Source of the DNA: an uncultured Ruminococcus sp.
Lineage (GTDB): Bacteria > Bacillota > Clostridia > Oscillospirales > Acutalibacteraceae
Assembly (NCBI GenBank): GCA_902794395.1
Contig: CADBHB010000002.1
Location: 28,104-92,103, forward strand
Length of the DNA: 64,000 nucleotides
Direction of reading: 5' to 3'
The notes under the pieces were generated by a model. That model was given only the letters and a program-made list of their open reading frames with translations, did not search any database and had not been told where the DNA came from. The translations under genes and the position numbers were made by a program. Positions 6,897 through 16,066 of this stretch are shown here, piece by piece. Within the stretch, counting starts at the first letter, position 1; every line of letters begins with the position of its first letter.

Positions 6897-9602
6897 TTAC
6901 GGATTGTTTTTTTCTTCTATCCTCTTGATCTCTTCGTCGATTATGGTGCTCATGCTGCTGCGGTCAAGCTCCAGAGTCTCCTCGCCTATGGCGGATTTAT
7001 CGGCAAAGGCGTCAAAAACCGCCTGCTTTTCCTTTAGCATGTCCATTATCTTCTCGTCCACGGTGTCGTCGCACAGCAGGCGGTAGACCAGCACGTTGCG
7101 TGACTGTCCCATGCGGTAAGCGCGGGAGATAGCCTGATTTTCGATAGAGGGCTTGAGCTGCGGCTCGCAGAGGATGATGACGCTGGCGCACTGGATGTTG
7201 AGCCCCGTGCCGCCCGACTGTATCTGAGCGGTGAGCACCGCGCCTCCGGGCGCTTTTTCAAAGTCGTCTATCAGCTCCTGACGCCGCTGAGGGCTGACAG
7301 AGCCGTTTATGGGACCCACGCAGCGCTCACCCAGCATGGCGCTGATTTTTTGGATGGTATCGAGGAAGAAGGAAAAAACGATGACCTTTCTGTCCTCTGC
7401 CCTAGCCTCCTCAAGCAGCTCGTTCAGGCGCTTTGCCTTGCAGCTTTTATCGAGCGAATCCACCGACCACGACACCCTGCGAGCGTCGGCGTAGCGGCGG
7501 TCGAGCACCGCCTGCTCGTATATCTTCTCCTCTTCGCCCTGCAGGTTACACCACTCGGGGCTGTCGGTAAGCTCCGGAAGCTCGGTGAGCACTTCCTCGC
7601 GGCGGCGGCGGTAATATACGGGCGACACCGCCTCGCGGAACTGCGGAGCGGATGCCATGAATGCCATGCTCTTGACACGGGCGGCTATCTCGGGCTGCAA
7701 CACCGTCATTAGGGCTATCATCTCGTCCACGCGGTTCTCGATGGCAGTGCCCGTCATAAACAGCAGCCGCTCCGACTTTTCGCAGAGCTTTTTGACGTTT
7801 ATGCTGCGGCGCGCCTCGGCGTTCTTTATGTAGTGTGCCTCGTCAACCACCATCATATCCAAACGGCAGTCCTCGGGCAGGTCGAAATGAGCGGTGGTCT
7901 CATAGGTGGTCACGGCTACCCCGCCCTCGTCAAGCCACTGCCGCAACGCCCGTTCGCGGGAGCTGCCGTGCACCGAAATGACGGAGAGGTCGCTGTGCTT
8001 GGCGATCTCGCGGCACCAGTTTGTGAGCACGCTGGCGGGACACACCACCGCAAAACGACCGACGCCGCCGTTGCGCAGGGACACCAGCGCGGCTATAGCC
8101 TGCACGGTCTTGCCCAGACCCATCTCGTCGCCGAGCAGCACTCGCTTTTGGTGCAAGATGTATTTTACGCCCCACTCCTGATAGCGGCGAAGCTCGCAGC
8201 GCAGACCCTCGGTGTCGATTGGCTCCGCCTGGATGGCGTGCGCCAGGTCCTCGGGCAGGCCGTAAACGGCATTGTCGTTGCCCAGCAGTCCCGGAGTGAC
8301 CTCCTCTATAACATTGTAAAAGCGAACGGTGTTCTGCGCAAAGCTGTCCCACGCTTGCGCGGGCGTGCTTCGCGCCTGCGGCTGTACACCTGCGGAAAGC
8401 TGCCGCAGCCGCGCGGCATAATCGCCCTCCGCCATATCTTTCAGGCGGCGGTACGCTTCGCAGGCTTCCTGCCGCGTCTGCGGCGTCTCAAACTTCCATA
8501 GCACTCCGTTGCCTACGGCGGAAAGGGCGCTCTTGTCACGGGCGATGCCGTCGCCGTATTCCTTTTGCAGGCTTCGATAGGCAGCCAGGCTGTCAAACAC
8601 GCGCAGATAGATGTCGACCGCCTGCACCAGCGCGGTGGCTTCGTTTGTTTTATTGTCGGTGCTCAGCTTTATCTTAACCGAGCGAGCGGACTGCTCCGCA
8701 AAGCCCGCGGCGACGCGCTTGAGCTCCGCGGCTCCCTCGTCGCTCACTCCCTTTACGGCGGCAAGCCGCGCGGGCGTGGCAGCGTAAATGTCCGCCATAT
8801 TCTCAAAGCCGCTGTCGCGCAGGGTCTTGACGCGGAATCCACCCTTGCCGCGGTTGACCTCCTCTACGGGCACGCCCCGCAGAATGTCCATGGTATTCCC
8901 CGCCGCCATGCGCTGCGCGGCTGTTTTTATCTCTTTTTTACGCTCCTCAAGCGCCGCCTCCGCTTTGAGGAAGGGCTGCTCAAGCGCTTCGAGGCTCTGC
9001 AAAAGCGCGGTTATCTCAGCCACGCTGCCGCCGCTGTCGACTACCTCCCCGAGCGCTTCCGCCGCAGCTTCCCGATATTGCCCGCGGGTATTCATAAAGC
9101 CCCTGCGCGCTTTTTGCTCGTCGGCTGCCGCTATGCGCGCGGCATCGGCGGTCATCTGCTCGATTTTTTCGGGATAAGAGGTGTTGAGTAAAGCGGTAAG
9201 CGACGCAAACGCTGCCTCTGCCTCCTGCTTTTTCTGCGAAGAAGCGAACAGTCGGCGCAAACCGCCTCCGCCCTCCTGCAGACTGCGGCACTGTGACTCC
9301 ACATCCTTTTGATGGAAGTCCGCCATCTGCTTGGCATAGCGCGCTATGGACGCCGCCTCCTGATAACCCGCAACGCCCGCCAGCAGCTCCTCAAAGCCCG
9401 GCATTACCCGCACGCCTCCGCCCTCAAGCTCACCGCGCACAAAGTTTGCGAAAACTCTGCCGCTGTGCATCATGCGAGCTGTCTGCACAGCCGAGCGCCT
9501 GTACCGCTCCGGCAGGGACTGCAGGTCACCAAGCTGCCTAAGCAGGGCGCGGTGACGTTCGAGCAGCTGTTTTGATTCTTTATTAGAAAATTCCCGTGTC
9601 AT
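6897..9602 (-). CDS. SNF2-family DNA-dependent ATPase/helicase
   Basis: The chosen ATG gives 901 residues and follows GAGGAGAACCGT; an in-frame ATG 14 codons upstream lacks a ribosome site. The C-terminal half has SNF2 motifs: GDEMGLGKTVQ (motif I), DEAHYIKN (motif II), LFMTGTAIENRVDE (motif III), GTGLNIQ (motif V) and QAISRAYRMGQ (motif VI). The roughly 440-residue N-terminal half has coiled-coil-rich sequence and a helix-hairpin-helix-like segment near 275-300 (DIYAATPARLAAVKGVSDEG). Such proteins remodel DNA-protein complexes. No adjacent methylase or nuclease supports a classic defence cassette. Confidence 0.88.
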   Translation of the reverse strand: MTREFSNKESKQLLERHRALLRQLGDLQSLPERYRRSAVQTARMMHSGRVFANFVRGELEGGGVRVMPGFEELLAGVAGYQEAASIARYAKQMADFHQKDVESQCRSLQEGGGGLRRLFASSQKKQEAEAAFASLTALLNTSYPEKIEQMTADAARIAAADEQKARRGFMNTRGQYREAAAEALGEVVDSGGSVAEITALLQSLEALEQPFLKAEAALEERKKEIKTAAQRMAAGNTMDILRGVPVEEVNRGKGGFRVKTLRDSGFENMADIYAATPARLAAVKGVSDEGAAELKRVAAGFAEQSARSVKIKLSTDNKTNEATALVQAVDIYLRVFDSLAAYRSLQKEYGDGIARDKSALSAVGNGVLWKFETPQTRQEACEAYRRLKDMAEGDYAARLRQLSAGVQPQARSTPAQAWDSFAQNTVRFYNVIEEVTPGLLGNDNAVYGLPEDLAHAIQAEPIDTEGLRCELRRYQEWGVKYILHQKRVLLGDEMGLGKTVQAIAALVSLRNGGVGRFAVVCPASVLTNWCREIAKHSDLSVISVHGSSRERALRQWLDEGGVAVTTYETTAHFDLPEDCRLDMMVVDEAHYIKNAEARRSINVKKLCEKSERLLFMTGTAIENRVDEMIALMTVLQPEIAARVKSMAFMASAPQFREAVSPVYYRRRREEVLTELPELTDSPEWCNLQGEEEKIYEQAVLDRRYADARRVSWSVDSLDKSCKAKRLNELLEEARAEDRKVIVFSFFLDTIQKISAMLGERCVGPINGSVSPQRRQELIDDFEKAPGGAVLTAQIQSGGTGLNIQCASVIILCEPQLKPSIENQAISRAYRMGQSRNVLVYRLLCDDTVDEKIMDMLKEKQAVFDAFADKSAIGEETLELDRSSMSTIIDEEIKRIEEKNNP

Positions 9603-9665
9603 ACGGTTCTCCTCTGTCCTAAACGAACAGACAGATACTTTCACATATCTGCCTGTTGCCCCTGA

Positions 9666-11147
9666 TTATTTTCTGTATAGTCTCTCGGTTTCGTACACCG
9701 GCTCGGTGGTCAGGCGGATGCCCAGCTTTTTGAGTATACGCATATCGGTCTCGGAGAGGATGACCGTGGCGTGCGCGTCGGTGTCGCGCAGCTTGGGAAG
9801 CTGCTCCATCGCAAACTTAGCGGTGGGATTGGTGACCGCCGACATCGAGAGCGCGATAAGTATTTCGTCGGTATGCAGGCGCGGGTTTACTGAGCCGAAG
9901 GTGTCGACCTTCAGCTTCTGGATAGGCTCGATCACCGCCGCGTCGAGGATATCTACCTCTTTGGGGATACGCGCCAGCGACTTGAGCGCGTTTAGCAGCA
10001 TAGCCGAGCACGCGCCGAGCAAATTTGTGGTTTTGCCGGTGATGATGCTGCCGTCCGCAAGCTCTATAGCGGCGGCAGGCGCGCCTGTTAGCTCCGCCTT
10101 TTTCAGCGCGGGCGCGATGACCGCGCGGTCGGAGGTGGAAAGCTTGCTCTGCTTCATCAAAAGTCCTATCTTATACGCCTCGTCCGCGGCGCCTGCGCCC
10201 TTGGTCTTGCTGCACAGCGCGTCGTAGTAACGGCGGATTATTTCCTGATTGGCGGCACTGCGCACCACCTCGTCGTCAACTATGCAGTTGCCTGCCATGT
10301 TAACGCCCATATCGGTGGGCGATTTGTAGGGCGACTCGCCCAGTATCTGCTCAAACATAGTGTTGAGCACGGGGAATATCTCAATATCTCTGTTGTAGTT
10401 TACCGTGGTCACGCCGTACGCCTCAAGGTGGAAGGGGTCGATCATGTTGACGTCGTTGAGGTCGGCGGTCGCCGCCTCGTAAGCCACGTTAACGGGGTGC
10501 TTAAGCGGGATGTTCCAGATCGGGAAGGTCTCGAACTTAGCGTAGCCCGCCTTGACGCCGCGCTTGTGCTCGTGGTAGAGCTGCGACAGGCAGACCGCCA
10601 TCTTGCCCGAGCCGGGACCCGGAGCGGTGATAACCACCAAACGGCGGGTAGTTTCGACGTAGTCGTTCCTGCCGTAGCCGTTGTCGCTGACTATGAGGTC
10701 GATGTCGGTGGGATAGTTGCGGATGGAAAAGTGATGGTAGACATTGACGCCGTTTTCGGTGAGGTGCTTCTCAAACTTCACCGCTGTGGGCTGGTCGGCA
10801 AAGCGGGTAAGCACCACGGAATTGACCAGCAGCCCGCGGCTGCGGAAAACGTCGATAAGGCGCAGCGCGTCGAGGTCGTAGGTGATGCCCAGATCGCCGC
10901 GCACCTTATTTTTCTCAATGTCGTCGGCATTGATTACGATAACTATCTCCGCCTCATCCTTGAGCTGCATGAGCATTTGCAGCTTTGAATCGGGCTTGAA
11001 GCCGGGCAAAACTCGGGAGGCGTGGTAGTCGTCAAACAGCTTTCCGCCGAATTCCAAATAGAGCTTGTCGCCGAATTTCGCGATCCTGTCGCGGATATGC
11101 TGTGACTGCATCTCCAGATATTTTTCGTTGTCAAAACCTATTTTCAT
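9666..11147 (-). CDS. DUF1846 family protein
   Basis: The 493-residue soluble protein matches the DUF1846 family along its length. Markers are IGFDNEKYLEMQSQHI at the N terminus, an APGPGSGKMAVCLSQLYHE P-loop-like stretch (about residues 175-193) and KFETFPIWN. The family is widespread in Firmicutes and its cellular role has not been settled. The start follows GGGAGG. It stands alone between the helicase and the tRNA-Ser genes. Confidence 0.9.
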   Translation of the reverse strand: MKIGFDNEKYLEMQSQHIRDRIAKFGDKLYLEFGGKLFDDYHASRVLPGFKPDSKLQMLMQLKDEAEIVIVINADDIEKNKVRGDLGITYDLDALRLIDVFRSRGLLVNSVVLTRFADQPTAVKFEKHLTENGVNVYHHFSIRNYPTDIDLIVSDNGYGRNDYVETTRRLVVITAPGPGSGKMAVCLSQLYHEHKRGVKAGYAKFETFPIWNIPLKHPVNVAYEAATADLNDVNMIDPFHLEAYGVTTVNYNRDIEIFPVLNTMFEQILGESPYKSPTDMGVNMAGNCIVDDEVVRSAANQEIIRRYYDALCSKTKGAGAADEAYKIGLLMKQSKLSTSDRAVIAPALKKAELTGAPAAAIELADGSIITGKTTNLLGACSAMLLNALKSLARIPKEVDILDAAVIEPIQKLKVDTFGSVNPRLHTDEILIALSMSAVTNPTAKFAMEQLPKLRDTDAHATVILSETDMRILKKLGIRLTTEPVYETERLYRK

Positions 11148-11287
11148 ATGTATACCTCCCTGACGCCGTAAAAATACATATTAGTTATAGCACAAAACAC
11201 CGCCGCTATAAATTCGATAAAGAAAATTTACAAAATTTTAACCCGACAATGCTCGGCGCTGCGGGCGGCGCGCCTGAGGCTTTGCCG

Positions 11288-11330
11288 AAAAAAATAAAGA
11301 CCCTATCGACAAAAGTCGACAGGACCTTTA
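11288..11330 (-). terminator. Terminator of tRNA-Ser(GCT)
   Basis: On the minus strand, an AAGGTCCTGTCGAC / GTCGATAGGGTCTT stem with three G-U pairs is followed by ATTTTTTT, 4 bases beyond the encoded CCA. Confidence 0.75.
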
Positions 11331-11333
11331 TTT

Positions 11334-11426
11334 TGGCGGAGGACAAGGGATTTGAACCCTCGCGCCGTTTATTAGACGACCTACTCCCTTAGCAGGGGAG
11401 CCTCTTCACCACTTGAGTAATCCTCC
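11334..11426 (-). tRNA. tRNA-Ser(GCT)
   Basis: This is a 93-nucleotide class II tRNA with CCA encoded. The acceptor strands GGAGGAT and GTCCTCC pair, the anticodon loop contains GCT, the variable arm is long as serine tRNAs require, and the T arm reads GGTTCAAATCC. It reads AGC/AGU serine codons. Confidence 0.96.
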
Positions 11427-11457
11427 GTATAGTAAAGTCGTGACTTATATATCCAAT

Positions 11458-11546
11458 TGGCGGAGAGAAAGGGATTCGAACCCTTGGTCCCTTGCGGGAT
11501 CACTAGTTTTCAAGACTAGCTCCTTAAACCACTCGGACATCTCTCC
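11458..11546 (-). tRNA. tRNA-Ser(TGA)
   Basis: This is an 89-nucleotide class II tRNA with CCA encoded. The acceptor GGAGAGA pairs with its 3' partner, the anticodon loop is CTTGAAA (anticodon TGA), and the variable arm is long (GATCCCGCAAGGGAC). It lies 31 bases upstream of tRNA-Ser(GCT) and is probably co-transcribed with it. Confidence 0.96.
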
Positions 11547-11621
11547 GTATCAGCAAGATTTATTTTAGCATAGGAAGGCTTTTTTGTCAATAGTTATTTT
11601 TCAAATCCGTTGCTCTGCGGC

Positions 11622-11650
11622 TTGACAAAGCCGTTGATTTACGATAGAAT
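11622..11650 (+). promoter_or_regulatory. Promoter of the tRNA-Arg transcript
   Basis: TTGACA (11622-11627) and TAGAAT (11645-11650) are 17 bases apart. The tRNA begins about 100 bases downstream; the leader between holds no recognised gene. Confidence 0.65.
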
Positions 11651-11754
11651 ATAAAGGCAAGAGCGCCGCCGCCCGAAAAACGAGCATGCAGGCAGCGCAC
11701 ATCCTGCCCCAATGTGTTTGGTAATGTGGTAGAATAACCTGAAATTTAATACAC

Positions 11755-11831
11755 GTCTTCGTAGCTCAGCCGGATAGAGCGTCCGCCTCCTAAGCGGAAG
11801 GCCGTGGGTTCGAATCCCGCCGAGGACGCCA
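11755..11831 (+). tRNA. tRNA-Arg(CCT)
   Basis: This is a 77-nucleotide cloverleaf. Acceptor GTCTTCG pairs with CGAGGAC, the D arm is GCTCAGCCGGATAGAGC, the anticodon stem TCCGC/GCGGA holds loop CTCCTAA (anticodon CCT), the T arm is GGGTTCGAATCCC, and CCA is encoded. It reads AGG. Confidence 0.96.
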
Positions 11832-11876
11832 AATACTATAGGGGATACCCAAAAGGGTATCCCCTATAGTATTTGG
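11829..11876 (+). terminator. Perfect-hairpin terminator of tRNA-Arg
   Basis: A perfect inverted repeat of at least 20 bases (AAATACTATAGGGGATACCC, AAAA loop and its complement) starts inside the encoded CCA. A T-rich tract (ATATTTTTT) follows. The symmetry covers the tRNA's terminal CCA, because the right arm ends TTTGG. Confidence 0.85.
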
Positions 11877-11889
11877 CATATTTTTTAGA

Positions 11890-11955
11890 GGCGGGATTCA
11901 AAGGCGACCGTGCCGAGCGCAAGCGAGGTAAAAACGTCACAGTGTGACGTTTTTA
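11890..11955. repeat. tRNA-linked repeat, Arg locus: inverted tRNA 3' copy, conserved block, palindrome
   Basis: Bases 11890-11903 (GGCGGGATTCAAAG) are an inverted, slightly diverged copy of the tRNA-Arg T-arm/acceptor 3' strand. Directly after it comes the block GCGACCGTGCCGAGCG (11904-11919), then CAAGCGAGGT, then the palindrome AAAAACGTCACAG/TGTGACGTTTTT (11930-11954). The same block, in the same position relative to the tRNA, is found at the tRNA-Ala locus. Confidence 0.8.
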
Positions 11956-11979
11956 GACTAACTATTAAATGTAAGAGAA

Positions 11980-12019
11980 AAAACGATGACGATACCCAAA
12001 AGGTACCGTCATCGTTTTT
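11980..12019. terminator. Strong hairpin between the tRNA-Arg repeat and the oxidoreductase operon
   Basis: AAAAACGATGACGATACC and AGGTACCGTCATCGTTTTT form a long near-perfect stem flanked by A and T runs. It could terminate transcription in either direction. The rest of the 281-base gap (11832-12112) holds only the repeat elements. Confidence 0.6.
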
Positions 12020-12112
12020 GCTTCGGTCCACCGCAAGAACCGAAGTTTCATATAAGGCAGTTGATACCGCCCCTTGTCAAAACAGCTCCTTCCCCCCTGT
12101 GAAAATGAGCCG

Positions 12113-14314
12113 TTAATCAAGCATTTCAAGCAGCTCTTCACGGCTGAGCTGCATACTGCGCGATAGCTCGTCGTCGGGGATGACCCTGAGCACTTTGCCG
12201 TTATATCTGGACACCAGCACGCTCGCCTTTTCGCCGTTTATCTCGATTTGCTGCCGAACAAATTCCTCGCAAAGCGGCACCTGCTTGACCAGGTTCGCTT
12301 TTTCGGTCAGCGCGCCTGTCGGACAGAGCTGCACGCAGAGTCCGCAGTTGTTGCACTTGGTTTGGTCGAGCGGCAGCGCGAACGCGGGCGATATGTCGGT
12401 TTTGAAGCCGCGTCCCATCAAGCCGATGGCGTGGATGTCCATGACCTCGCGGCATGAACGCACGCACAGTCCGCAGAGGATGCACTTCGCGGTGTTGCGC
12501 TCGATAAAGGCGTTCTCGTCGCGGGTGTATTTCTGCGGCATTTCACCCTTGAAGCGGTCGGGGTCTATGTCGTATCTTTGAGCGACCTTCAAAAGCTTGC
12601 ACTTGTAGTACTCTCGGCAGCCACACTCAAGACAGCGGCTCGCTTCGGCTTTGGCTTCTTCCTCGGTAAAGCCCAGGCTAACCTCGTCAAAGCTCTTGTT
12701 TCTGACCTCAGCGGGAAGCACCTTCGGGTTTATTCTGTCGCATTTTTCTCTGTCGGAATAATCAATGGTCTTTTCGTCGCGCTTGCTGATGTAGGGCACT
12801 CTTGTGTCGAGCGGTTGATCGTTGAGATATGCATCTACCGCCTTGGCGCAGCGGTCTGCTTCACCGATAGCCTCGATCGCTATCGACGCGCCTCGGTTGG
12901 TCGCGTCGCCGATGGCGAACACGCCGTCGATGTCGGTGGTGAAAAAGTCGGTATCGGCTTCTATGTTGCCGCGCTCGTTGAGCTTAAGCTCCGAAACATC
13001 ACCCTGCACAAGCTTTTGACCTATGGCGAGGATGACGCTGTCGACCTCCAGCTCCTCGGTCTTGCCCTCAACGGGTACGGGTCTGCGCCGACCGGAAGCG
13101 TCTGGCTCACCCAGCTCCATGATCTGCAGCGTGATGGATCTCACCCTGCCGTCCTCGCCGTTGAAAGAGATGGGATTTGTGAGGAATTTATAGATGACGC
13201 CCTCTTCCTCAGCCTCGTCTATTTCGAGCTTGTCGGCGGGCATTTCGTTGCGCGTGCGTCTGTAGACGACGTAGACCTCCTTAGCGCCTAATCTGACCGC
13301 CGTGCGGCATGCGTCCATAGCGGTGTTGCCGCCGCCGCAGATGACCACCTTTTCGCCGATGTCGGGCGCGTTGCCCTGAATGACGGCTCTGAGGAAGTCG
13401 ATGCCGCCGTAAACGCCGTTTAGCTCCTCGCCCGGAGTGCGCATAGAGCTTGACTGCCACGCGCCTACCGCGACTATTACAGCATCGTTTTCTTCTTTTA
13501 AAGAATTAATCGTGAAGTCCCTGCCGAGCTTTACGTTATTGACAAGCTTGACGCCGGATTTTTCTATAATAGAAATTTCCTTGTCCAGCACCTCTTTAGG
13601 AAGTCTGTACTGCGGGATGCCGTAGCGCAGCATACCGCCCATTTTGTCCATCATATCGTAGACGGTGACGGAGTGACCCATGATGTTAAGGTAATACGCG
13701 GCTGTAAGACCGGCGGGACCTCCGCCTATGACCGCGACCTTCTTGCCGCTGCGCACCATGAGGTCGGGAAGATAGCTTTCATTGTTCAAATCAATATCCG
13801 CCGCAAACGCCTTTAGCTGCGCGATATTGATCGGCTCCTCAACATTCTTTCTGCGGCAGGCTTTTTCGCAGGGGTGCGGACATACCCTGCCGATAGACGC
13901 GGGCAGCGGTATCTTGTTTTTGATGAGCTTTATCGCCGCGTCGTATTCGCCGTTGGCTATAAGTCCCACATACCCCTGGCAGTCGGTCCTCGCGGGGCAG
14001 TTGAGCTGACAGGGAGCCACGCAGTCGCCGTCGTGCGCCGACATCAAAAGCTCCATGGCGATCTTTCGGGACTGTACCACTCTTTCGGACTCGGTGTGGA
14101 CTGCCATGCCCTCCATGACCTTCGCCGAGCAGGAGCGCAGAAGCTTGGGTATGCCCTCGGCTTCCACCACGCACAGACCGCAGGCGCCGTATATCTCAAC
14201 CGCCTTATCGTAGCAAAGGGTGGGGATGTCGATGCCGTTTGCCCTTGCGGCTTCAAGGATGGTGCTGCCCTCGGGGGCTGTTATTTTTTTGCCGTTGATT
14301 GTAAGATTTATCAT
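12113..14314 (-). CDS. NAD(P)H-binding FAD oxidoreductase (GltD/NfnB-like) with ferredoxin domains; Stn-type subunit C
   Basis: The 733-residue protein starts with a NuoG-type [2Fe-2S] domain (Cys near 34, 45, 48 and 62). A GltD-like region follows, with CPARTDCQGY and CPHPCEKACRR cluster motifs, FAD-binding VIGGGPAGLTAAYY (about 196) and NAD(P)-binding VICGGGNTAMDA (about 324). Two C-terminal [4Fe-4S] motifs read CILCGLCVRSCRE and CNNCGLCVQLCP. No H-cluster domain is present, so it is not a hydrogenase. With NuoF- and NuoE-like genes directly upstream, it resembles the third subunit of Stn-type electron-bifurcating ferredoxin/NAD/NADP transhydrogenases. The reaction is inferred. Confidence 0.85.
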   Translation of the reverse strand: MINLTINGKKITAPEGSTILEAARANGIDIPTLCYDKAVEIYGACGLCVVEAEGIPKLLRSCSAKVMEGMAVHTESERVVQSRKIAMELLMSAHDGDCVAPCQLNCPARTDCQGYVGLIANGEYDAAIKLIKNKIPLPASIGRVCPHPCEKACRRKNVEEPINIAQLKAFAADIDLNNESYLPDLMVRSGKKVAVIGGGPAGLTAAYYLNIMGHSVTVYDMMDKMGGMLRYGIPQYRLPKEVLDKEISIIEKSGVKLVNNVKLGRDFTINSLKEENDAVIVAVGAWQSSSMRTPGEELNGVYGGIDFLRAVIQGNAPDIGEKVVICGGGNTAMDACRTAVRLGAKEVYVVYRRTRNEMPADKLEIDEAEEEGVIYKFLTNPISFNGEDGRVRSITLQIMELGEPDASGRRRPVPVEGKTEELEVDSVILAIGQKLVQGDVSELKLNERGNIEADTDFFTTDIDGVFAIGDATNRGASIAIEAIGEADRCAKAVDAYLNDQPLDTRVPYISKRDEKTIDYSDREKCDRINPKVLPAEVRNKSFDEVSLGFTEEEAKAEASRCLECGCREYYKCKLLKVAQRYDIDPDRFKGEMPQKYTRDENAFIERNTAKCILCGLCVRSCREVMDIHAIGLMGRGFKTDISPAFALPLDQTKCNNCGLCVQLCPTGALTEKANLVKQVPLCEEFVRQQIEINGEKASVLVSRYNGKVLRVIPDDELSRSMQLSREELLEMLD

Positions 14315-14326
14315 GTTCCGCTCTCC

Positions 14327-16066
14327 TTATTCCTTCACGACCGCGCCGAATTTGCAGACGGTGTAGCACTTGCCGCACTTTATACACTTGGTCGTATCGA
14401 TGACGTGCGGCTGCTTGACCGTGCCGCCGATCGCGCCTACAGGACAGTTGCGTGCGCAGAGCGTACAACCCCTGCACTTGTCCGCGGCGATCTTGTATTC
14501 GATAAGGTCGGAGCACTCGCCCGCGGGACATTTTTTGTCCTTGATATGGGCTTCGTACTCGTTTCTGAAATATTTGATAGTCGTCAATACGGGGTTAGGC
14601 GCTGTTTGACCCAGACCGCAGAGCGCGCCGTCCTTGATGGAATAGCACAGCTCCTCAAGCAGCTCTATGTCTCCTTCCCTGCCCTCGCCCTTGGTTATGC
14701 GCTCGAGCATCTCAAGCATCCTCTTGGTGCCGATACGGCAGTGGATGCACTTGCCGCAGCTCTCCTTGGCGGTGAAGTCGAGGAAAAACTTCGCCATGCC
14801 TACCATGCAGGTGCTCTCGTCCATGACCACCATGCCGCCCGAGCCCATTATGGCGCCCGTCGCGCCTAGGGCTTTGTAGTCGATGACGGTGTCTATCAGG
14901 CTTGCGGGGATGCAGCCGCCCGAGGGACCGCCCATTTGAACAGCCTTGAAGGGCTTGTCGGTTTTCATGCCGCCGCCTATGTCAAAGATAACATCGCGCA
15001 GGGTCTTGCCCATGGGTATCTCAACCAGTCCCGAGCGCTTGACCTTGCCGGTGACGGCGAACACCTTGGTGCCCTTGCTGCCCTCGGTGCCCATAGCCGC
15101 GAACGCCTCGCCGCCGTTGTTGATTATCCACGCCACATTGGCGAAGGTCTCGACGTTGTTGATGTTAGAGGGCTTTCTCCAGAAGCCCGACTGCGCCGGG
15201 AACGGTGGCTTGAGTCTGGGCATGCCGCGGTGACCCTCAAGGGATTCGATCAGCGCGGTCTCCTCGCCGCAGACGAACGCGCCCGCGCCCGCTTTTATGG
15301 TAAAGTCGCAGGAGAAACCGCTGCCGAAGATGTCCTCTCCGATCACGCCGTTTTCGGTCGCCTGCCTGATAGCGTTTTTCAGTCTTTTGATGGCGAGCGG
15401 ATACTCCGCGCGGACATACACCACCGCGTGCTTAGCGCCTATGGCGTAAGCGCCTATGAGCATGCCCTCGATGAGGTTGTGCGGGTCGGACTCTATGACC
15501 GCCCTGTCCATGAACGCGCCGGGGTCACCCTCGTCGGCGTTGCAGATAAGGTACTTTTCCTCGCCCGCGCTCTGCCGCGCGGCGTTCCACTTGAACCAGG
15601 TAGGAAAGCCCGCGCCGCCGCGTCCGGCAAGCCCCGAGGTCTTGATGATCTCGATGACCTCCTCGGGAGTCATGCCGAGAGCCTTTTTTAGCGCGGTGTA
15701 GCCGCCCTTTTCTGTGTATTCCTCTATTAGCTCGGGGTTGATGATGCCGCAGTTGCGCAGCGCAATACGAGTCTGTTTTGAAAGGAACTGACTGTCCTCG
15801 TCGGTGACGATAAGCTTTTCCACTTTGCTTTTGTCGCCTGTTTCAACGTATTCCGCGACCGCCTGCGCGTCGTTTTCGCTTACCCTTACAAGCCTTGTAA
15901 GCGCGTTGTCGTCGTCGTATATATCTACGATAGGCTCCAGCCAGCACATGCCTATACAGCCTGTGATCGAAATGTCGCAGCCTATGCTTTGTTCTGTCAA
16001 CGCTTTTCTGATTTTTTCAGCCCCTGCCGCTATACCGCAGGAGCCCTGTCCGATAACTATCCTCAC
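14327..16066 (-). CDS. NuoF-like NADH dehydrogenase flavoprotein
   Basis: The protein has 579 residues from a GTG at 16066, after AGGGAGGCGGCACA; the GTG overlaps the NuoE stop (GTGA). Domains in order: a thioredoxin-like [2Fe-2S] region (residues 1-100, CGIAAG, CIGMCWLEP), an FMN/NADH-binding NuoF core with GRGGAGFPTWFKW, an SLBB-like segment, the N3 cluster motif ESCGKCIHC, and two C-terminal [4Fe-4S] motifs (CRGCTLCARNCP, CIKCGKCYTVCK). This matches HydB/NuoF-type subunits of bifurcating complexes. It should oxidise or reduce NAD(H) and pass electrons to the GltD-like partner. Confidence 0.92.
   Translation of the reverse strand: MRIVIGQGSCGIAAGAEKIRKALTEQSIGCDISITGCIGMCWLEPIVDIYDDDNALTRLVRVSENDAQAVAEYVETGDKSKVEKLIVTDEDSQFLSKQTRIALRNCGIINPELIEEYTEKGGYTALKKALGMTPEEVIEIIKTSGLAGRGGAGFPTWFKWNAARQSAGEEKYLICNADEGDPGAFMDRAVIESDPHNLIEGMLIGAYAIGAKHAVVYVRAEYPLAIKRLKNAIRQATENGVIGEDIFGSGFSCDFTIKAGAGAFVCGEETALIESLEGHRGMPRLKPPFPAQSGFWRKPSNINNVETFANVAWIINNGGEAFAAMGTEGSKGTKVFAVTGKVKRSGLVEIPMGKTLRDVIFDIGGGMKTDKPFKAVQMGGPSGGCIPASLIDTVIDYKALGATGAIMGSGGMVVMDESTCMVGMAKFFLDFTAKESCGKCIHCRIGTKRMLEMLERITKGEGREGDIELLEELCYSIKDGALCGLGQTAPNPVLTTIKYFRNEYEAHIKDKKCPAGECSDLIEYKIAADKCRGCTLCARNCPVGAIGGTVKQPHVIDTTKCIKCGKCYTVCKFGAVVKE

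Noticed and set aside
11102-11392. Open frame ending in DKGFEPSRRLLDDLLP
   Set aside because: It runs across the tRNA-Ser(GCT) gene on the opposite strand and has no ribosome site.
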